From assembly GCF_014192575.1 (NCBI RefSeq), contig NZ_JACHYC010000002.1, positions 744,001 to 808,000 of the forward strand: a stretch of DNA of 64,000 nt. The letters run 5' to 3'. This DNA is from Variovorax sp. Sphag1AA (GTDB lineage Bacteria > Pseudomonadota > Gammaproteobacteria > Burkholderiales > Burkholderiaceae_C). Position numbers and translations under genes: made by a program. The notes beneath the pieces are model-generated. The model did no database searches, was not told the origin of the DNA, and saw nothing but the letters and a program-made list of their open reading frames with translations. How positions within the stretch are numbered: the first letter of the stretch is position 1; every line of letters begins with the position of its first letter. Below are positions 15,916 through 25,921 of the stretch, piece by piece.

Positions 15916-16458
15916 CTATTTGACCTGCTGCTTGCCCAGCTTGCGCGCCAGGGTCCGCCGATGCATGCCGAGCCGGCGCGCGGTTTCCGAGATGTTGAAT
16001 CCGGTCTCGGCGAGCGTCTCGTGGATGCGCTCCCACTCCAGCGTCTTGATGGAGGTCGATCGATTGGTCAACTCGACTTCGGTGGTGCCTTCGGCGCGGC
16101 CGAAGGCGGCTTCGATGTCGTCCGTGTTCGATGGCTTGGCGAGGTAGTGGCAGGCGCCGAGCTTGATCGCTTCGACTGCGGTGGCGATGCTCGCGAAGCC
16201 CGTGAGCACCACGATGAGCATCGAAGGATCGTGCCGGTTGAGCGTCTGCACGCACGCGAGGCCCGAGGCGTCGCCGTTGAGCTTGAGGTCGACTACTGCG
16301 TAGCCGGGGGAATGCTCTTTCAGCAACTCGGCCACCTGATCGACGTTCGATGCGTGCATGACGGTGTAGCCGCGGCGCTCGAACGACCGGCCGAGCGTGC
16401 GCGCGAAGGCCGCATCGTCTTCCACGATCAGCAGCAGGCGTTCAGCTTCGGTGTCCAT
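15916..16458 (-). CDS. regA: Redox response regulator, RegA/PrrA family
   Basis: The 180-residue protein is a short response regulator with a receiver domain. It has the acidic pair in LLLIVEDDAAFAR, the phosphorylation site Asp57 in YAVVDLKLNG, the Thr in VVLTGFASI and the Lys in HYLAKPSN. A Fis-type helix-turn-helix (ISETARRLGMHRRTLARKL) ends the protein. This is the RegA/PrrA/ActR layout, which lacks a AAA+ domain. Its start overlaps the end of the kinase gene by 17 bases. RegA proteins control respiration and redox genes, and the adjacent cyo operon is an obvious target. Confidence 0.9.
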   Translation of the reverse strand: MDTEAERLLLIVEDDAAFARTLGRSFERRGYTVMHASNVDQVAELLKEHSPGYAVVDLKLNGDASGLACVQTLNRHDPSMLIVVLTGFASIATAVEAIKLGACHYLAKPSNTDDIEAAFGRAEGTTEVELTNRSTSIKTLEWERIHETLAETGFNISETARRLGMHRRTLARKLGKQQVK

Positions 16459-17794
16459 CGTCTTCTTCTTCGTCCTCTTCGAGCGTGATCGCGGCCAGCG
16501 GCAGCGTCAGCGTGACGACCGCGCCGCCTTCCGGACGGTTGCGCGCCGTGACGCTGCCACCGAGGGTGCGCGCCACGTTGACCACGAGGAATAGTCCCAA
16601 CCCGCCGCCGGGCCGGCCCTTGCTCGATTGGTAGGGTTTCCCGAAATGCGCCAGCATCTCCGGCGCGAAACCGGGGCCGACATCCGAGACCGTCAAGGTC
16701 AGCGCATCGCCATCGTGCGCGGCCGTGAGGCCCACCCATTGCGGCGAGGCCTCCAGCGCATTGTCGAGCACGTTGCAGATCATCTGCTTCAGCGCCGAAT
16801 CCGAGACCATGGGCAGGTCGTGGCCGAAGCGGTTCTCGTAGGCGAACGAGTTCGCGGCCCGCGTGGTGCGCCACTCCTCGACGAGGTCGTCGAGGAAGGT
16901 GCTGACGGTGGTTTCCTCGGAGTTCTCTCCGCGCGCCTCGCCGGCAGACAGCAGGATGCCGCTCAGGATGGTCTTGCACCGCTTGACCTGCGATTCCATC
17001 TCGATGACTTCCTCGAGCAGTTCCGGATCGGAGGTGAAGTGGGGCAGGTGGCGCCAGTCGCCCAGGATCACGGCGAGCGTGGCGAGCGGCGTGCCGAGCT
17101 CGTGTGCTGCGCCGGATGCCAGCAGGCCCATGCGGACGATGTGTTCTTCTTCGGCCGCGCGCTGGCGGAGGTCGGCAAGGCGTGCGTCGCGGCCGCGCAG
17201 GATCCGGCTGATGCGCGTGATGAACACGACCAGCAGCGCTGCGACCAGGGCAAAGCAGATCAGCATGCCGACCACGTAGGGCCTGAACAGGCCCTGGCCC
17301 GGGTCCGTCGACAACTGCAGCGGTTCGGAGAACAGCGCGAGGCCAGCGAAGCACGCGATGGTCACGCCGACCATCGTCCAGGTCGACCATGACTCCAGCA
17401 GCACGGCGGCGATGATGACCTGCAGCAGGTAGAGGAACACGAAGGGATTGGCTGCGCCACCGCTCAGATAGAGCTGTGCAGTCAGCATCCCGACATCGAC
17501 CAGCAACGCAATGAACAGCTCGGTGTTGGTCACGTCGCGGGGAATGCGCCACCGCAACTGGCTGGCCGCGTTGAATGCCGCGAGGCAGGCCAGCACCGCC
17601 AGCATCTGGTCGAGCGGAAGGTGGATGCCGAAGCCGAAGTGGACGACGAGGATCGTGGCGACCTGGCCGACCACCGCGATCCAGCGCAGCTGGATCAGCT
17701 GCTGCATGTTCTTCAGGCCGGTGGCGTCGCCGAAGCGCGAGGCGGGGGCGCTTTCGGATGGAGGCAACGGCGCGATTGCCGTGGTGTCAGTCAT
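16442..17794 (-). CDS. regB: Redox sensor histidine kinase, RegB/PrrB family
   Basis: Starting at the ATG at 17794 the product has 450 residues (an ATG at 17803 adds three). The N-terminal half has six membrane segments with the SGGAANPF motif (about 111-118), which matches the quinone-site GGXXNPF of RegB. The H-box reads AAHELGTPLATL with His231. A Cys follows at about 273 (QVKRCKTILSG), where RegB has its redox-active Cys. The ATPase end carries DVGPGF and GGGLGLFLVVNVARTLGG. It should phosphorylate RegA under reducing conditions. It overlaps the end of the SURF1 gene by 8 bases and so shares its transcript. Confidence 0.9.
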   Translation of the reverse strand: MTDTTAIAPLPPSESAPASRFGDATGLKNMQQLIQLRWIAVVGQVATILVVHFGFGIHLPLDQMLAVLACLAAFNAASQLRWRIPRDVTNTELFIALLVDVGMLTAQLYLSGGAANPFVFLYLLQVIIAAVLLESWSTWTMVGVTIACFAGLALFSEPLQLSTDPGQGLFRPYVVGMLICFALVAALLVVFITRISRILRGRDARLADLRQRAAEEEHIVRMGLLASGAAHELGTPLATLAVILGDWRHLPHFTSDPELLEEVIEMESQVKRCKTILSGILLSAGEARGENSEETTVSTFLDDLVEEWRTTRAANSFAYENRFGHDLPMVSDSALKQMICNVLDNALEASPQWVGLTAAHDGDALTLTVSDVGPGFAPEMLAHFGKPYQSSKGRPGGGLGLFLVVNVARTLGGSVTARNRPEGGAVVTLTLPLAAITLEEDEEEDDGHRS

Positions 17795-18572
17795 GGCGCG
17801 CATCTTCGCGCATGCGAGCCCGGCGTACCCGGAGCTCGTCTCGCCCCACGTACCAGGCGGCGGCGACGACCATGAGCGCGAGGGCGAACCAGGTGAACGC
17901 GTAGCTCAGATGGTTGTTCGGAAAGCTGATGACCGTCAGCCCCGCGACGGGCCATGCTTGCGCCTTCGGTGATGCCGCGCTTTGACCGGCAGGGGCTGCC
18001 TCGTCGATGAAGAACGGCGCGACTTGGTCGAGTCCACGCGCGGCGGCAATGGCCTGCACGTCGCGCGAATACCAGCGGTTTGCGGCGGGGTCGTTGTGAC
18101 GGAGGAAGCTGCCGCCGGGCTCGGTGATGCGCAGGAGTCCGGTGATCGTGGTCTCGCCAGTTGGCGCGTCGTCGCCGCGATTCGCGCGGTCACGACGCTC
18201 AGGCGGAACGAAGCCACGGTTGATCAGGACGATGCTGCCATCTGCGCGCTGCAGCGGCGTGAGCACCCAATAGCCGCCGCCGATCGCCGTGGTGGCCTGC
18301 ACCAGGGTTTCGCGATCGAGGAGGAGGGTGCCCGTGGCGGAGACGCGTCTGTATTCGTCCGAGGCCGCGCTGACTTGCGACCACTGCCCGGGGCCTGGCG
18401 CCGCAACGGGCTGCGCGTGCACGCGCTGGTCGACCTTGTCGATGAGATCCAGCTTCCAGGCCCGCCGCTCCACCTGCCAGAGGCCGAGGGCGACGAGCCC
18501 CGTGAAGATCAGTACCGCGCAGATCCCGAGCGCGGTCAGGAAGGGCGCGGAACGGGGGCCGCGCTCGGTCAT
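17787..18572 (-). CDS. SURF1 family oxidase assembly protein
   Basis: The 261-residue protein has the SURF1 layout: an N-terminal membrane helix (LTALGICAVLIFTGLVALGLW), then WQVERRAWKLDLI, a periplasmic domain with LVLINRGFVPPERRD and GLLRITEPGGSFLRHNDP, and a second helix near the C-terminus (YAFTWFALALMVVAAAWY). SURF1 proteins help place haem in subunit I of haem-copper oxidases. The ATG overlaps the cyoD stop by one base (TGATG). A SURF1 dedicated to a quinol oxidase (Surf1q) is known in Paracoccus, and this one, tied to cyo, fits that idea. Confidence 0.88.
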   Translation of the reverse strand: MTERGPRSAPFLTALGICAVLIFTGLVALGLWQVERRAWKLDLIDKVDQRVHAQPVAAPGPGQWSQVSAASDEYRRVSATGTLLLDRETLVQATTAIGGGYWVLTPLQRADGSIVLINRGFVPPERRDRANRGDDAPTGETTITGLLRITEPGGSFLRHNDPAANRWYSRDVQAIAAARGLDQVAPFFIDEAAPAGQSAASPKAQAWPVAGLTVISFPNNHLSYAFTWFALALMVVAAAWYVGRDELRVRRARMREDARHD

Positions 18573-18976
18573 CAAGGCTTGTGGTGCTGTTCCGTCGACA
18601 TGTGCGGCATCATGTTGTTGTTCATGTGGTACATGACCCACAACGAGCCGGTCAGGGTGATGACGACCACCACGACGGTGAAGATGAACGCCAGCATCGT
18701 CCAGCCATGCTGGGACTTCGAGTCCATGTGCAGGAAGTACACCATGTGCACCACGATCTGCACCGCCGCGAAGGCGAGGATGACGATCGCAGTCGTGCTG
18801 GGCTTCTCGAACACATTGCCCATCACCATCCAGAAGGGGATCGCCGTCAGGATGACCGACAGCACGAAGCCCGTGACGTAGCCCTTGAAGGTAGCGTGCG
18901 GTGCGCCGTCGTCGTGGCCATGGTCGTCATGGTGATCGTGGCCGTGCTGGTCGGAGATTGCGTTGTGCGCGCTCAT
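18572..18976 (-). CDS. cyoD: Cytochrome bo3 quinol oxidase subunit IV
   Basis: This 134-residue protein has the CyoD fold of three helices: [39 protein letters not shown] and [21 protein letters not shown]. It carries a striking N-terminal metal-binding-like stretch, [16 protein letters not shown] (residues 9-24), and a His/Met-rich C-terminus ([17 protein letters not shown]). Subunit IV stabilises the CuB site during assembly. The start overlaps the cyoC stop (ATGA). Confidence 0.92.
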   Translation of the reverse strand: MSAHNAISDQHGHDHHDDHGHDDGAPHATFKGYVTGFVLSVILTAIPFWMVMGNVFEKPSTTAIVILAFAAVQIVVHMVYFLHMDSKSQHGWTMLAFIFTVVVVVITLTGSLWVMYHMNNNMMPHMSTEQHHKP

Positions 18977-19614
18977 GGCAGCACTCCCATCAGATATACG
19001 AAGGTGAAGACGCCGATCCACACCACATCCAGAAAGTGCCAGAACATCGACAGGCACATGAGGCGACGGCGGTTCTCTGCGATGAAGCCGTGCTTGGCGA
19101 CCTGGCCCATCAGCACGATGAGCCAGATGATGCCGAAGGTGACGTGCAGGCCGTGCGTGGAGACCAGCGCGAAGAACGACGACAGGAACGCGCTGCGTTG
19201 CGGGCCGAAGCCTTCGTGGATCAGGTGCGAGAACTCGTAGAGCTCGATGCCGATGAAGCCAGCGCCCAGGAGGCCGGTCACGACCAGCCAGATCATCACG
19301 GCCTTTACCTTGTTGCGCTGCATCTCGAGCATCGCGAAGCCGTAGGTGATCGACGACAACAGCAGCAGCGAGGTATTCAGCGCGATGAGGCGCAGATCGA
19401 AGAGTTCGCCGCCCGAAGGACCGGCTGCATAGCTGCGTCCGAGGACGCCGTAGACCGCGAACAGGCAGGCGAATACCAGGCAATCGCTCATCAGGTAGAG
19501 CCAGAAGCCGAGCAGCGTGCCGTTTTCGGGATGGTGCTCGGTCTTCAGATAGAAGCGCGAGCTGGGGCTGGCGCTCGCGGCGCCAGCGGGGGAGAGTGCG
19601 GTTGCGTCAGACAT
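18973..19614 (-). CDS. cyoC: Cytochrome bo3 quinol oxidase subunit III
   Basis: The 213-residue product has the five-helix CyoC pattern: [69 protein letters not shown] and [19 protein letters not shown]. The frame is open further upstream to 19815, but the ATG at 19614 overlaps the cyoB stop by 8 bases and gives the family length. It is part of the proton-pumping ubiquinol oxidase in the inner membrane. Confidence 0.93.
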   Translation of the reverse strand: MSDATALSPAGAASASPSSRFYLKTEHHPENGTLLGFWLYLMSDCLVFACLFAVYGVLGRSYAAGPSGGELFDLRLIALNTSLLLLSSITYGFAMLEMQRNKVKAVMIWLVVTGLLGAGFIGIELYEFSHLIHEGFGPQRSAFLSSFFALVSTHGLHVTFGIIWLIVLMGQVAKHGFIAENRRRLMCLSMFWHFLDVVWIGVFTFVYLMGVLP

Positions 19615-21610
19615 GGGCGGCCAGCAGGCGGGTACGTGCGCCTTCGGTTTGGACGACTTCCTCCGCGGGGATGTGGAAGTCGCGCTTGTAGTTGAAGGTG
19701 TGGATGATGACGGCGGCCAGCATGGCGACGAAGCCAACGCCGGCGACCAGCCACATGTGCCAGATGAGGCCGAAGCCCATGATGGTGGCGAGGGCCGCGA
19801 TGATGAAGCCGGCACCGGTGTTCTTGGGCATGTGGATCGGGATGAAGCCGTCGGTCGGGCGAACGTAGCCGTGGGTCTTCATGTCGGTCCAGGCGTCGTT
19901 GTCATGCACGCGCGGCGTGAACGCGAAGTTGTAGGCCGGCGGCGGCGACGAAGTCGACCACTCGAGCGTGCGGCCATCCCACGGGTCGCCCGTGTTGTCG
20001 CGCAGCGATTCGCGGCGGATGAAGCTCACCACGAGCTGGATGATGAACGAGGCAATGCCCAGCGCGATCAGCACGGCGCCGAAGGCGGCGATCACGAACC
20101 AGATCTGCAGCGACGGATCGTCGAAGTGGTTCAGGCGGCGCGTCACACCCATCAGTCCGAGCACGTACAGCGGCATGAAGGCGACGTAGAAGCCCACCAC
20201 CCAGAACCAGAACGAGCACTTGCCCCAGAACGGATCGAGCTTGTAGCCGAATGCCTTCGGGAACCAGTAGGTGATGCCGGCCAGCAGGCCGAACAGCACG
20301 CCGCCGATGATCACGTTGTGGAAGTGGGCGATCAGGAACAGGCTGTTGTGCAGCACGAAGTCGGCCGGGGGCACGGCGAGCAGCACGCCGGTCATGCCGC
20401 CGATCACGAAGGTGATCATGAAGGCGATGGTCCACATCATGGGCAGCTCGAAGCGGATGCGGCCCTTGTACATCGTGAACAGCCAGTTGAAGATCTTCGC
20501 GCCCGTCGGGATCGAGATGATCATCGTCGTGATCCCGAAGAACGAGTTCACGCTTGCGCCCGAGCCCATCGTGAAGAAGTGGTGCAGCCACACGAGGTAC
20601 GAGAGGATGGTGATCACCAGCGTCGCGTACACCATCGAGGCGTAGCCGAAGAGGCGCTTGCCGCAGAAGGTCGCCACCACTTCGGAGAAGATGCCGAAGG
20701 CCGGCAGGATCAGGATGTACACCTCCGGGTGGCCCCAGATCCAGATGAGGTTGACGTACATCATCGGATTGCCGCCGAGGTCGTTGGTGAAGAAGTTCGT
20801 TCCAACGTAGCGGTCGAGGGACAGCAGGGCGAGCACCGCGGTCAGCACCGGGAAGGCAGCGACGATCAGGATGTTGGTGGCCAGGGCGGTCCAGGTGAAC
20901 ACCGGCATCTTCATGAGCGACATGCCCGGCGCGCGCATCTTGACGATGGTCGCGATCAGGTTGACGCCCGAGAGCAATGTCCCGACCCCCGCGATCTGGA
21001 GCGACCATATGTAGTAGTCGACCCCCACGTCAGGACTGAAATCCAGCCCCGAGAGCGGCGGGTAGGCCAGCCAGCCGGTGCGCGCGAATTCGCCGACGAA
21101 GAGCGATGCCATCACCAGGATGGCGCCGAAGGTCGTCATCCAGAAGCTGAAGTTGTTCAGGAACGGGAAGGCCACGTCGCGCGCGCCGATCTGCAGCGGC
21201 ACGACGTAGTTCATCAGGCCCGTGACCAGCGGCATCGCCACGAAGAAGATCATGATCACGCCGTGGGCGGTGAAGACCTGGTCGTAGTGGTGCGGCGGGA
21301 GATAGCCGGCGGAGTCGCCGAAGGCGATGGCCTGCTGGGCGCGCATCATGATCGCGTCGGCAAAGCCGCGCAGCAGCATGATCAGACCGAGGATCACGTA
21401 CATGATCCCGATCTTCTTGTGGTCGATGCTGGTGATCCAGTCGCGCCACAGGATGCCCCAGAGACGGAAGTAGGTGATCGCGCCGAGGACGGCGATACCG
21501 CCGAGCAGAACGGCGGCGAAGGTGCCGATCAGGATCGGCTCGTGGAACGGGATTGCATCCCAGGTGAGACGGCCGAAGATCAGCTTCGTCAAATCAAGAT
21601 GTTCGGACAT
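19607..21610 (-). CDS. cyoB: Cytochrome bo3 quinol oxidase subunit I
   Basis: The 667-residue subunit I carries the haem-copper core: [15 protein letters not shown] with the His-Tyr crosslink region, LHHFFTMG for the CuB histidines, and HFHNVIIGG for the haem ligands. The quinol-site residues known from E. coli are present: Arg and Asp in LLRGFADAI, His and Gln in [11 protein letters not shown]. This confirms a ubiquinol oxidase and not a cytochrome c oxidase. It reduces O2 to water while pumping protons. The stop of cyoA lies 2 bases upstream of the cyoB start. Confidence 0.96.
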   Translation of the reverse strand: MSEHLDLTKLIFGRLTWDAIPFHEPILIGTFAAVLLGGIAVLGAITYFRLWGILWRDWITSIDHKKIGIMYVILGLIMLLRGFADAIMMRAQQAIAFGDSAGYLPPHHYDQVFTAHGVIMIFFVAMPLVTGLMNYVVPLQIGARDVAFPFLNNFSFWMTTFGAILVMASLFVGEFARTGWLAYPPLSGLDFSPDVGVDYYIWSLQIAGVGTLLSGVNLIATIVKMRAPGMSLMKMPVFTWTALATNILIVAAFPVLTAVLALLSLDRYVGTNFFTNDLGGNPMMYVNLIWIWGHPEVYILILPAFGIFSEVVATFCGKRLFGYASMVYATLVITILSYLVWLHHFFTMGSGASVNSFFGITTMIISIPTGAKIFNWLFTMYKGRIRFELPMMWTIAFMITFVIGGMTGVLLAVPPADFVLHNSLFLIAHFHNVIIGGVLFGLLAGITYWFPKAFGYKLDPFWGKCSFWFWVVGFYVAFMPLYVLGLMGVTRRLNHFDDPSLQIWFVIAAFGAVLIALGIASFIIQLVVSFIRRESLRDNTGDPWDGRTLEWSTSSPPPAYNFAFTPRVHDNDAWTDMKTHGYVRPTDGFIPIHMPKNTGAGFIIAALATIMGFGLIWHMWLVAGVGFVAMLAAVIIHTFNYKRDFHIPAEEVVQTEGARTRLLAAHV

Positions 21611-21612
21611 CG

Positions 21613-22677
21613 TTACTCTTCGATGCGAAAGTTGGTACGCGGGAGGGACATGCCGGCAGGGTCATCGACGGTGCACATGGCCGTCACGTAGCTGCGGGTC
21701 GGGGAATTCTTCTGGTCGGGCTGCCAGGGCTTGCGGGCGATGTTGTACGCGCCGTTCGGACCGCCGATGCCGCCGGTCGCGTCGATGGCCATCATCTGCT
21801 TCATGCACATCTTGTTGCGATCGACGCAGCGGTTGAGGATCGCGTCGTACAGGTCGGGGGCGACGGTGCCGAAGCGGCGCACGGGCTCGCGCTCGCTAGG
21901 CTTCTCGAGCTTCTGGTAGACCTCGCGGCTCAGCTCGGTGCTTTCTGCGCGGGCCTTCTGCACCCACTGGTCGAAGCCTTCGTTGCTCAAGCCATGGAAC
22001 TTGAAGCGCATGCCGGAGAAGCCGGCACCGCTGTAGTTGGCCGAGAAGCCTTCGAACTCGCCGGGCTGGTTGATGACCGCGTTGAGCCTGGTTTCCATGC
22101 TCGGCATGGCGTAGATCATGCCGGCCAGCGCGGGAACGTAGAACGCGTTCATCACCGAGGAGGCGGTGATCTTGAATTCGATCGGACGGTCGACGGGCGC
22201 GGCGACCTCGTTCACGGTGGCAATGCCCTGTTCCGGATAGATGAAAAGCCACTTCCAGTCGAGTGCGACGACTTCGACGGTCAGCGGCTTGACATTTTCG
22301 GGGACCGGGCGGTTCGCCTCGATGCGCCGGAGAGGCCGATAAGGATCGAGCGTGTGCGTGCTGATCCAGGTGATGGCGCCCAGCGCGATGATGATCATCA
22401 GCGGCGCGGCCCAGATCGCGAGTTCCAGCTCGGTGGAATGGTCCCACTCCGGCGAATAGTTCGCCTCCTTGTTGGACTGCCGGTATTTCCAGGCAAAGAA
22501 TATGGTCAGTCCGATCACCGGCACGATGATCAGTAGCATGAGCACCGTCGAAATGATGATCAGCTGGCCTTGCTGGCGGGCGATGTCGCCGGAAGGGTTC
22601 AATACCACCATGTTGCAACCCGCCAACAGGGCGAGCGGCAGCAACAGCAGTCCGCGGAGTTTGGAAAGGGGAGGCAT
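21613..22677 (-). CDS. cyoA: Cytochrome bo3 quinol oxidase subunit II (lipoprotein)
   Basis: From the ATG at 22677 the product has 354 residues. It opens with a lipoprotein signal ([12 protein letters not shown], Cys21), two helices ([20 protein letters not shown] and [19 protein letters not shown]) and a periplasmic cupredoxin domain with [20 protein letters not shown]. The CuA ligands of cytochrome c oxidases are absent, as expected for a quinol oxidase. A TTG at 22704 would extend the frame by nine residues ahead of the signal and is less likely. The C-terminal region after about residue 255 is longer than in E. coli and includes three Cys ([10 protein letters not shown], then TAMC). Confidence 0.94.
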   Translation of the reverse strand: MPPLSKLRGLLLLPLALLAGCNMVVLNPSGDIARQQGQLIIISTVLMLLIIVPVIGLTIFFAWKYRQSNKEANYSPEWDHSTELELAIWAAPLMIIIALGAITWISTHTLDPYRPLRRIEANRPVPENVKPLTVEVVALDWKWLFIYPEQGIATVNEVAAPVDRPIEFKITASSVMNAFYVPALAGMIYAMPSMETRLNAVINQPGEFEGFSANYSGAGFSGMRFKFHGLSNEGFDQWVQKARAESTELSREVYQKLEKPSEREPVRRFGTVAPDLYDAILNRCVDRNKMCMKQMMAIDATGGIGGPNGAYNIARKPWQPDQKNSPTRSYVTAMCTVDDPAGMSLPRTNFRIEE

Positions 22678-22825
22678 GCCGAAGAGTGAGCTTTTGCTGG
22701 GCAAAGAGTCCAGAATCTACTTGGTTTGGCAGGTGCCGGATATTGGACGTTTTGTCCTATGGCGGCAATCCCGAATCGGTGAGAACCTCGCGGGGTCCTA
22801 GGATGACTTACGAACCTTTGCAGAA

Positions 22826-24166
22826 ATGATGATGTCCGGCATCAGTCCCACCAACGCCCATACCGAAATCAGCGAGACCCTTCATGCAGGGGATGACCAC
22901 TCGCACATCACGCCTTCCGAGATCGCTGTCGGCGTGGTCATCGGCCGTGCATCTGAGTATTTCGACTTCTTCGTCTACGGGATCGCCTCGGTCCTGGTGT
23001 TCCCGGCGGTGTTCTTCCCGTTTGAGAACCGCCTCGACGGCGTCCTTTTCGCCTTCACGATCTTCTCGTTCGCCTTTATCGCGCGGCCGTTCGGCACGTT
23101 GATCTCCATGGCGGTCCAGCGCCGCTTCGGGCGCGAGGCCAAGCTGACGATGGCGCTGTTCCTGCTGGGCATCTCGACCGCCGGCATCGCCTTCCTGCCG
23201 GGTTATGCGTCGTTGGGCACGGCTGCGATCGTGCTGCTGTCAATCCTTCGCGTGGGCCAGGGCCTGGCGCTCGGCGGCTCGTGGGATGGCCTTCCGTCCC
23301 TGTTGGCGCTGAATGCCCCTCCGAATCGCCGCGGCTGGTACGCGATGCTTGGCCAGCTGGGTGCACCGCTGGGCTTTTTCATGGCCAGCGCGCTGTTTGC
23401 CTTCCTTTACTCGAGTCTTTCGATGGAAGACTTCCTGGACTGGGGCTGGCGTTACACCTTTTACGTCGCGTTTGCGATTAACGTCGTCGCGTTGTTCGCA
23501 CGCCTGCGCCTCGTGTCTACCAACGAATACGACCGTGCGCTCGAGTCCCGCGAACTCCAGCCGTCCAATGTCATGGAGATGACCAAGTCGCAGGGCTACA
23601 ACATCGTGATCGGTGCGTTCGCCGGCCTCGCCAGCTACGCGCTCTTCCATCTGATCACCGTGTTCCCGCTCTCGTGGATCTCGCTGTTCTCGACCCAGTC
23701 GATCAGCGAGTTCCTCGTGGTCCAGATGGTCGGTGCCGTGCTCGGCGCGATCGGCACGGTCGCCTCGGGCCTGATCGCTGACCGCATGGGCCGTCGCAAC
23801 ACGCTGGGTAGCCTCGCGGTGCTGATCGCGGTCTTCAGCGGCTTCGCGCCGACGCTGCTGGACGGCGGCAAGCTCGGCCAGGACGTGTTCATCCTGGTGG
23901 GCTTCCTGATCCTTGGTCTGTCCTACGGCCAGGCCGCAGGCGCGGTGACCGCGAACTTCGAGAAGAAGTACCGCTACACCGGCGCCGCGCTGACCAACGA
24001 CCTGGCTTGGCTGATCGGGGCCGCCTTCGCCCCGCTCGTCGCGCTCGGCCTGTCGTCGAGCTTCGGCCTGGGTTACGTCAGCGTCTACCTGCTCTCCGGC
24101 GCGCTCTGCACGCTTGCCGCGCTGTACGCAAACCGCGCAATCCTCGAGCGCGGCGACAACGACTGA
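22826..24166 (+). CDS. MFS transporter, MHS-like
   Basis: The 446-residue protein has twelve predicted helices. Features of the metabolite:H+ symporter group are GRASEYFDFFVYGIAS in helix 1, FIARPFGTLISMAVQRRFGR with motif A, and GQGLALGGSWDGLPSLLALN in helix 4-5. The second-half motif A is GLIADRMGRRNTLG. Transporters of this group take up organic acids or amino-acid derivatives with protons. It is divergent from cyoA, with about 150 bases between the starts. Three consecutive ATG codons (22826, 22829, 22832) make the exact start uncertain. Confidence 0.87.
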   Translation: MMMSGISPTNAHTEISETLHAGDDHSHITPSEIAVGVVIGRASEYFDFFVYGIASVLVFPAVFFPFENRLDGVLFAFTIFSFAFIARPFGTLISMAVQRRFGREAKLTMALFLLGISTAGIAFLPGYASLGTAAIVLLSILRVGQGLALGGSWDGLPSLLALNAPPNRRGWYAMLGQLGAPLGFFMASALFAFLYSSLSMEDFLDWGWRYTFYVAFAINVVALFARLRLVSTNEYDRALESRELQPSNVMEMTKSQGYNIVIGAFAGLASYALFHLITVFPLSWISLFSTQSISEFLVVQMVGAVLGAIGTVASGLIADRMGRRNTLGSLAVLIAVFSGFAPTLLDGGKLGQDVFILVGFLILGLSYGQAAGAVTANFEKKYRYTGAALTNDLAWLIGAAFAPLVALGLSSSFGLGYVSVYLLSGALCTLAALYANRAILERGDND

Positions 24167-24214
24167 TCGACGCGGTGCCGCGCTAGCGGCCCGCTTTCTG
24201 CTGCATCCCGGACT

Positions 24215-24769
24215 TCAGCGCCGGGTGCGCCACTGCCTGAACAATGCAAGCACCACGGCGATTGCGAACGCCGAGGCAATCAGCGTGTGTTCATGGGGAC
24301 GCAGATGGCCAATCGCGGCATGAATCCAACCCGTGACCTTGATCCCGAACAGAGTGATCACGGTGGACCAGACCACCGCCGCAACTGCGCAGAACGCCGC
24401 GTAGGGCAGCGCAGCCATGCGGCCCATTCCGAGCGTGAGCGGCATCGCGATCCGCAGACCCCACGCGAATCGCATCACGAAGATCGTCGCGACCGGGTGC
24501 CGCGTGACGAAGCCATTGACCCGTTCGACGTACGACTGGAGCTTCGGGCGTTTCGCGAGCAGCTCGGTGCCTTTGCGTCGACCGACGTGAAAGTAGAACT
24601 GGTCGGTGCAGAACGCCGCCGCGGCCCCGCAGGCGATCAGCGGTCCCAGCGACAAATAGCCTTGGTGTACCGCGAACGCGCCCAGCATGAGGATCGTTTC
24701 GCCTTCGAACAGGCCGCCGAGGAAGACGGCGAGATAGCCGTAGTTCTGCAGGAATTCGGACAGATGCAT
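24215..24769 (-). CDS. DedA/SNARE-associated family membrane protein
   Basis: From the ATG at 24769 the product has 184 residues (an ATG at 24781 adds four). It shows the DedA pattern: an N-terminal re-entrant helix (YGYLAVFLGGLFEGETILMLGAF), FYFHVGRRKGTELL, then FVMRFAWGLRIAMPLTLGMG with the conserved FxRxxxGxR-type motif, and C-terminal helices. DedA proteins act in undecaprenyl-phosphate or phospholipid translocation and membrane homeostasis. It is divergent from the FUSC transporter gene with about 105 bases between starts. Confidence 0.85.
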   Translation of the reverse strand: MHLSEFLQNYGYLAVFLGGLFEGETILMLGAFAVHQGYLSLGPLIACGAAAAFCTDQFYFHVGRRKGTELLAKRPKLQSYVERVNGFVTRHPVATIFVMRFAWGLRIAMPLTLGMGRMAALPYAAFCAVAAVVWSTVITLFGIKVTGWIHAAIGHLRPHEHTLIASAFAIAVVLALFRQWRTRR

Positions 24770-24873
24770 GGCGCCAATCATGCAGGCAAGCGTGCGCGAG
24801 CGGCTCGCTGCGGGCGGCATTCGTCGACAATCCGCCGGCAACTCATCCGACCCGACCCTCCCCGAGCGCATCC

Positions 24874-25920
24874 ATGCCCACTGTCCGTGCGATCCAGGCG
24901 ATGCGGCCGGTGCTGTCGGTGGCGCTGGCCGTCGGCGCTGCCCATGCGCTGGGTCTGACGGACACCTGGTGGGCCGCGATCAGCGCCTTCGTCGTGATGC
25001 AGGAGGATTTCGGCGCTTCGCTCTATCGGGGTGCGCTGCGCATTCTCGGCACGCTGGCCGGCGCGGGTCTCGGTATCGCGCTCGGATCGTTGGTGGCTGC
25101 GAACGCCGCGGCTTTTGTGTTCACGATGGGACTCGCGGCATGGGCCGGTCTTTTCGCAGCACTCCGGTTCAGGCACGGCTATGCGTGGGTGCTGTCACTG
25201 GTCACGTTCGTGATGGTGCTTTGCGAGGCGTTCAGCCTGCGCGTGCAACTCGTGCCGTTCGCGATGGAGCGTGTTTCCAACATCGTCGTGGGCACAGTGG
25301 CCTGCGTGATCGTGGCCGGCTTGACCGAGCCGCGCTTCATCGCCGCATGGTTCGGTCGCGCCGCAGCTGGCGTGGATCTCGCATCGCCACCACCTGCGTC
25401 GCCCGCCGATCGGCGCGCCGTGGCGCTGCATGCATTGGATGGTGCGATGGCGGTGGCTTTGCTGGCCATCGTGGTCGTGATGCATGACCTCCGGTCGTTT
25501 CCGCAAGCCATGGTCACTGCGATCGCGGTGCTGATCGTTCCGATCGGCGTGGACGCGAACGATGTGCACGGCTCGGTGATGCAGCGCATGGTGCAGCGCT
25601 TCGCGGGTTGCTTCGTCGCGGGCGCAGTTGCCTTCGCGCTCCTGCCGCTGGTCCAGGAGAAACCGGTGTGGTGCCAGATCGCGCTAGCGCTCGGTGTCTG
25701 GACGGGTGCCTATCTTCAGCGCGGAGCGCCCCGCCTACGTTATGCGGCCCTGCAGTTCAGTGTGGCGTTCCTCATGATGTTCGTGCAGGACCGGGGCTGG
25801 ACGGTCGAACCCGAACCTGCGCTGGTGCGTCTCGGCGGTGTCTTCGCAGGTATTGCGGCGCTGGCCCTGGTGCTGCTCGTCTCAGGCACCGTTCGCGCGT
25901 TCCTGAGTCGCCAGTCGTGA
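24874..25920 (+). CDS. FUSC family transporter (aromatic acid exporter-like)
   Basis: This 348-residue membrane protein consists of two similar halves of about five helices each. The first half starts RPVLSVALAVGAAHALG and has WWAAISAFVVMQEDFGASLYRG and RILGTLAGAGLGIALG, the FUSC signature. The second half has SFPQAMVTAIAVLIVP and RFAGCFVAGAVAFALLPL. Relatives (AaeB, YccS) export aromatic carboxylic acids or belong to fusaric acid resistance pumps. It has no long cytosolic domain and no AaeA-type partner gene nearby, so it is a minimal form. Confidence 0.82.
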   Translation: MPTVRAIQAMRPVLSVALAVGAAHALGLTDTWWAAISAFVVMQEDFGASLYRGALRILGTLAGAGLGIALGSLVAANAAAFVFTMGLAAWAGLFAALRFRHGYAWVLSLVTFVMVLCEAFSLRVQLVPFAMERVSNIVVGTVACVIVAGLTEPRFIAAWFGRAAAGVDLASPPPASPADRRAVALHALDGAMAVALLAIVVVMHDLRSFPQAMVTAIAVLIVPIGVDANDVHGSVMQRMVQRFAGCFVAGAVAFALLPLVQEKPVWCQIALALGVWTGAYLQRGAPRLRYAALQFSVAFLMMFVQDRGWTVEPEPALVRLGGVFAGIAALALVLLVSGTVRAFLSRQS

Positions 25921-25921
25921 G

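Noticed and set aside
19613..21691. 692-codon open frame on the plus strand opposite cyoB
   Set aside because: It mirrors cyoB codon by codon; its translation is rich in His, Asp, Glu and Arg without any domain, as expected from a GC-rich gene's antisense frame.
22745..22757. GGAC-GTTTT-GTCC as an operator between cyoA and the MFS gene
   Set aside because: The arms are only 4 bp, too short to separate from chance, and it does not match the RegA consensus I know.
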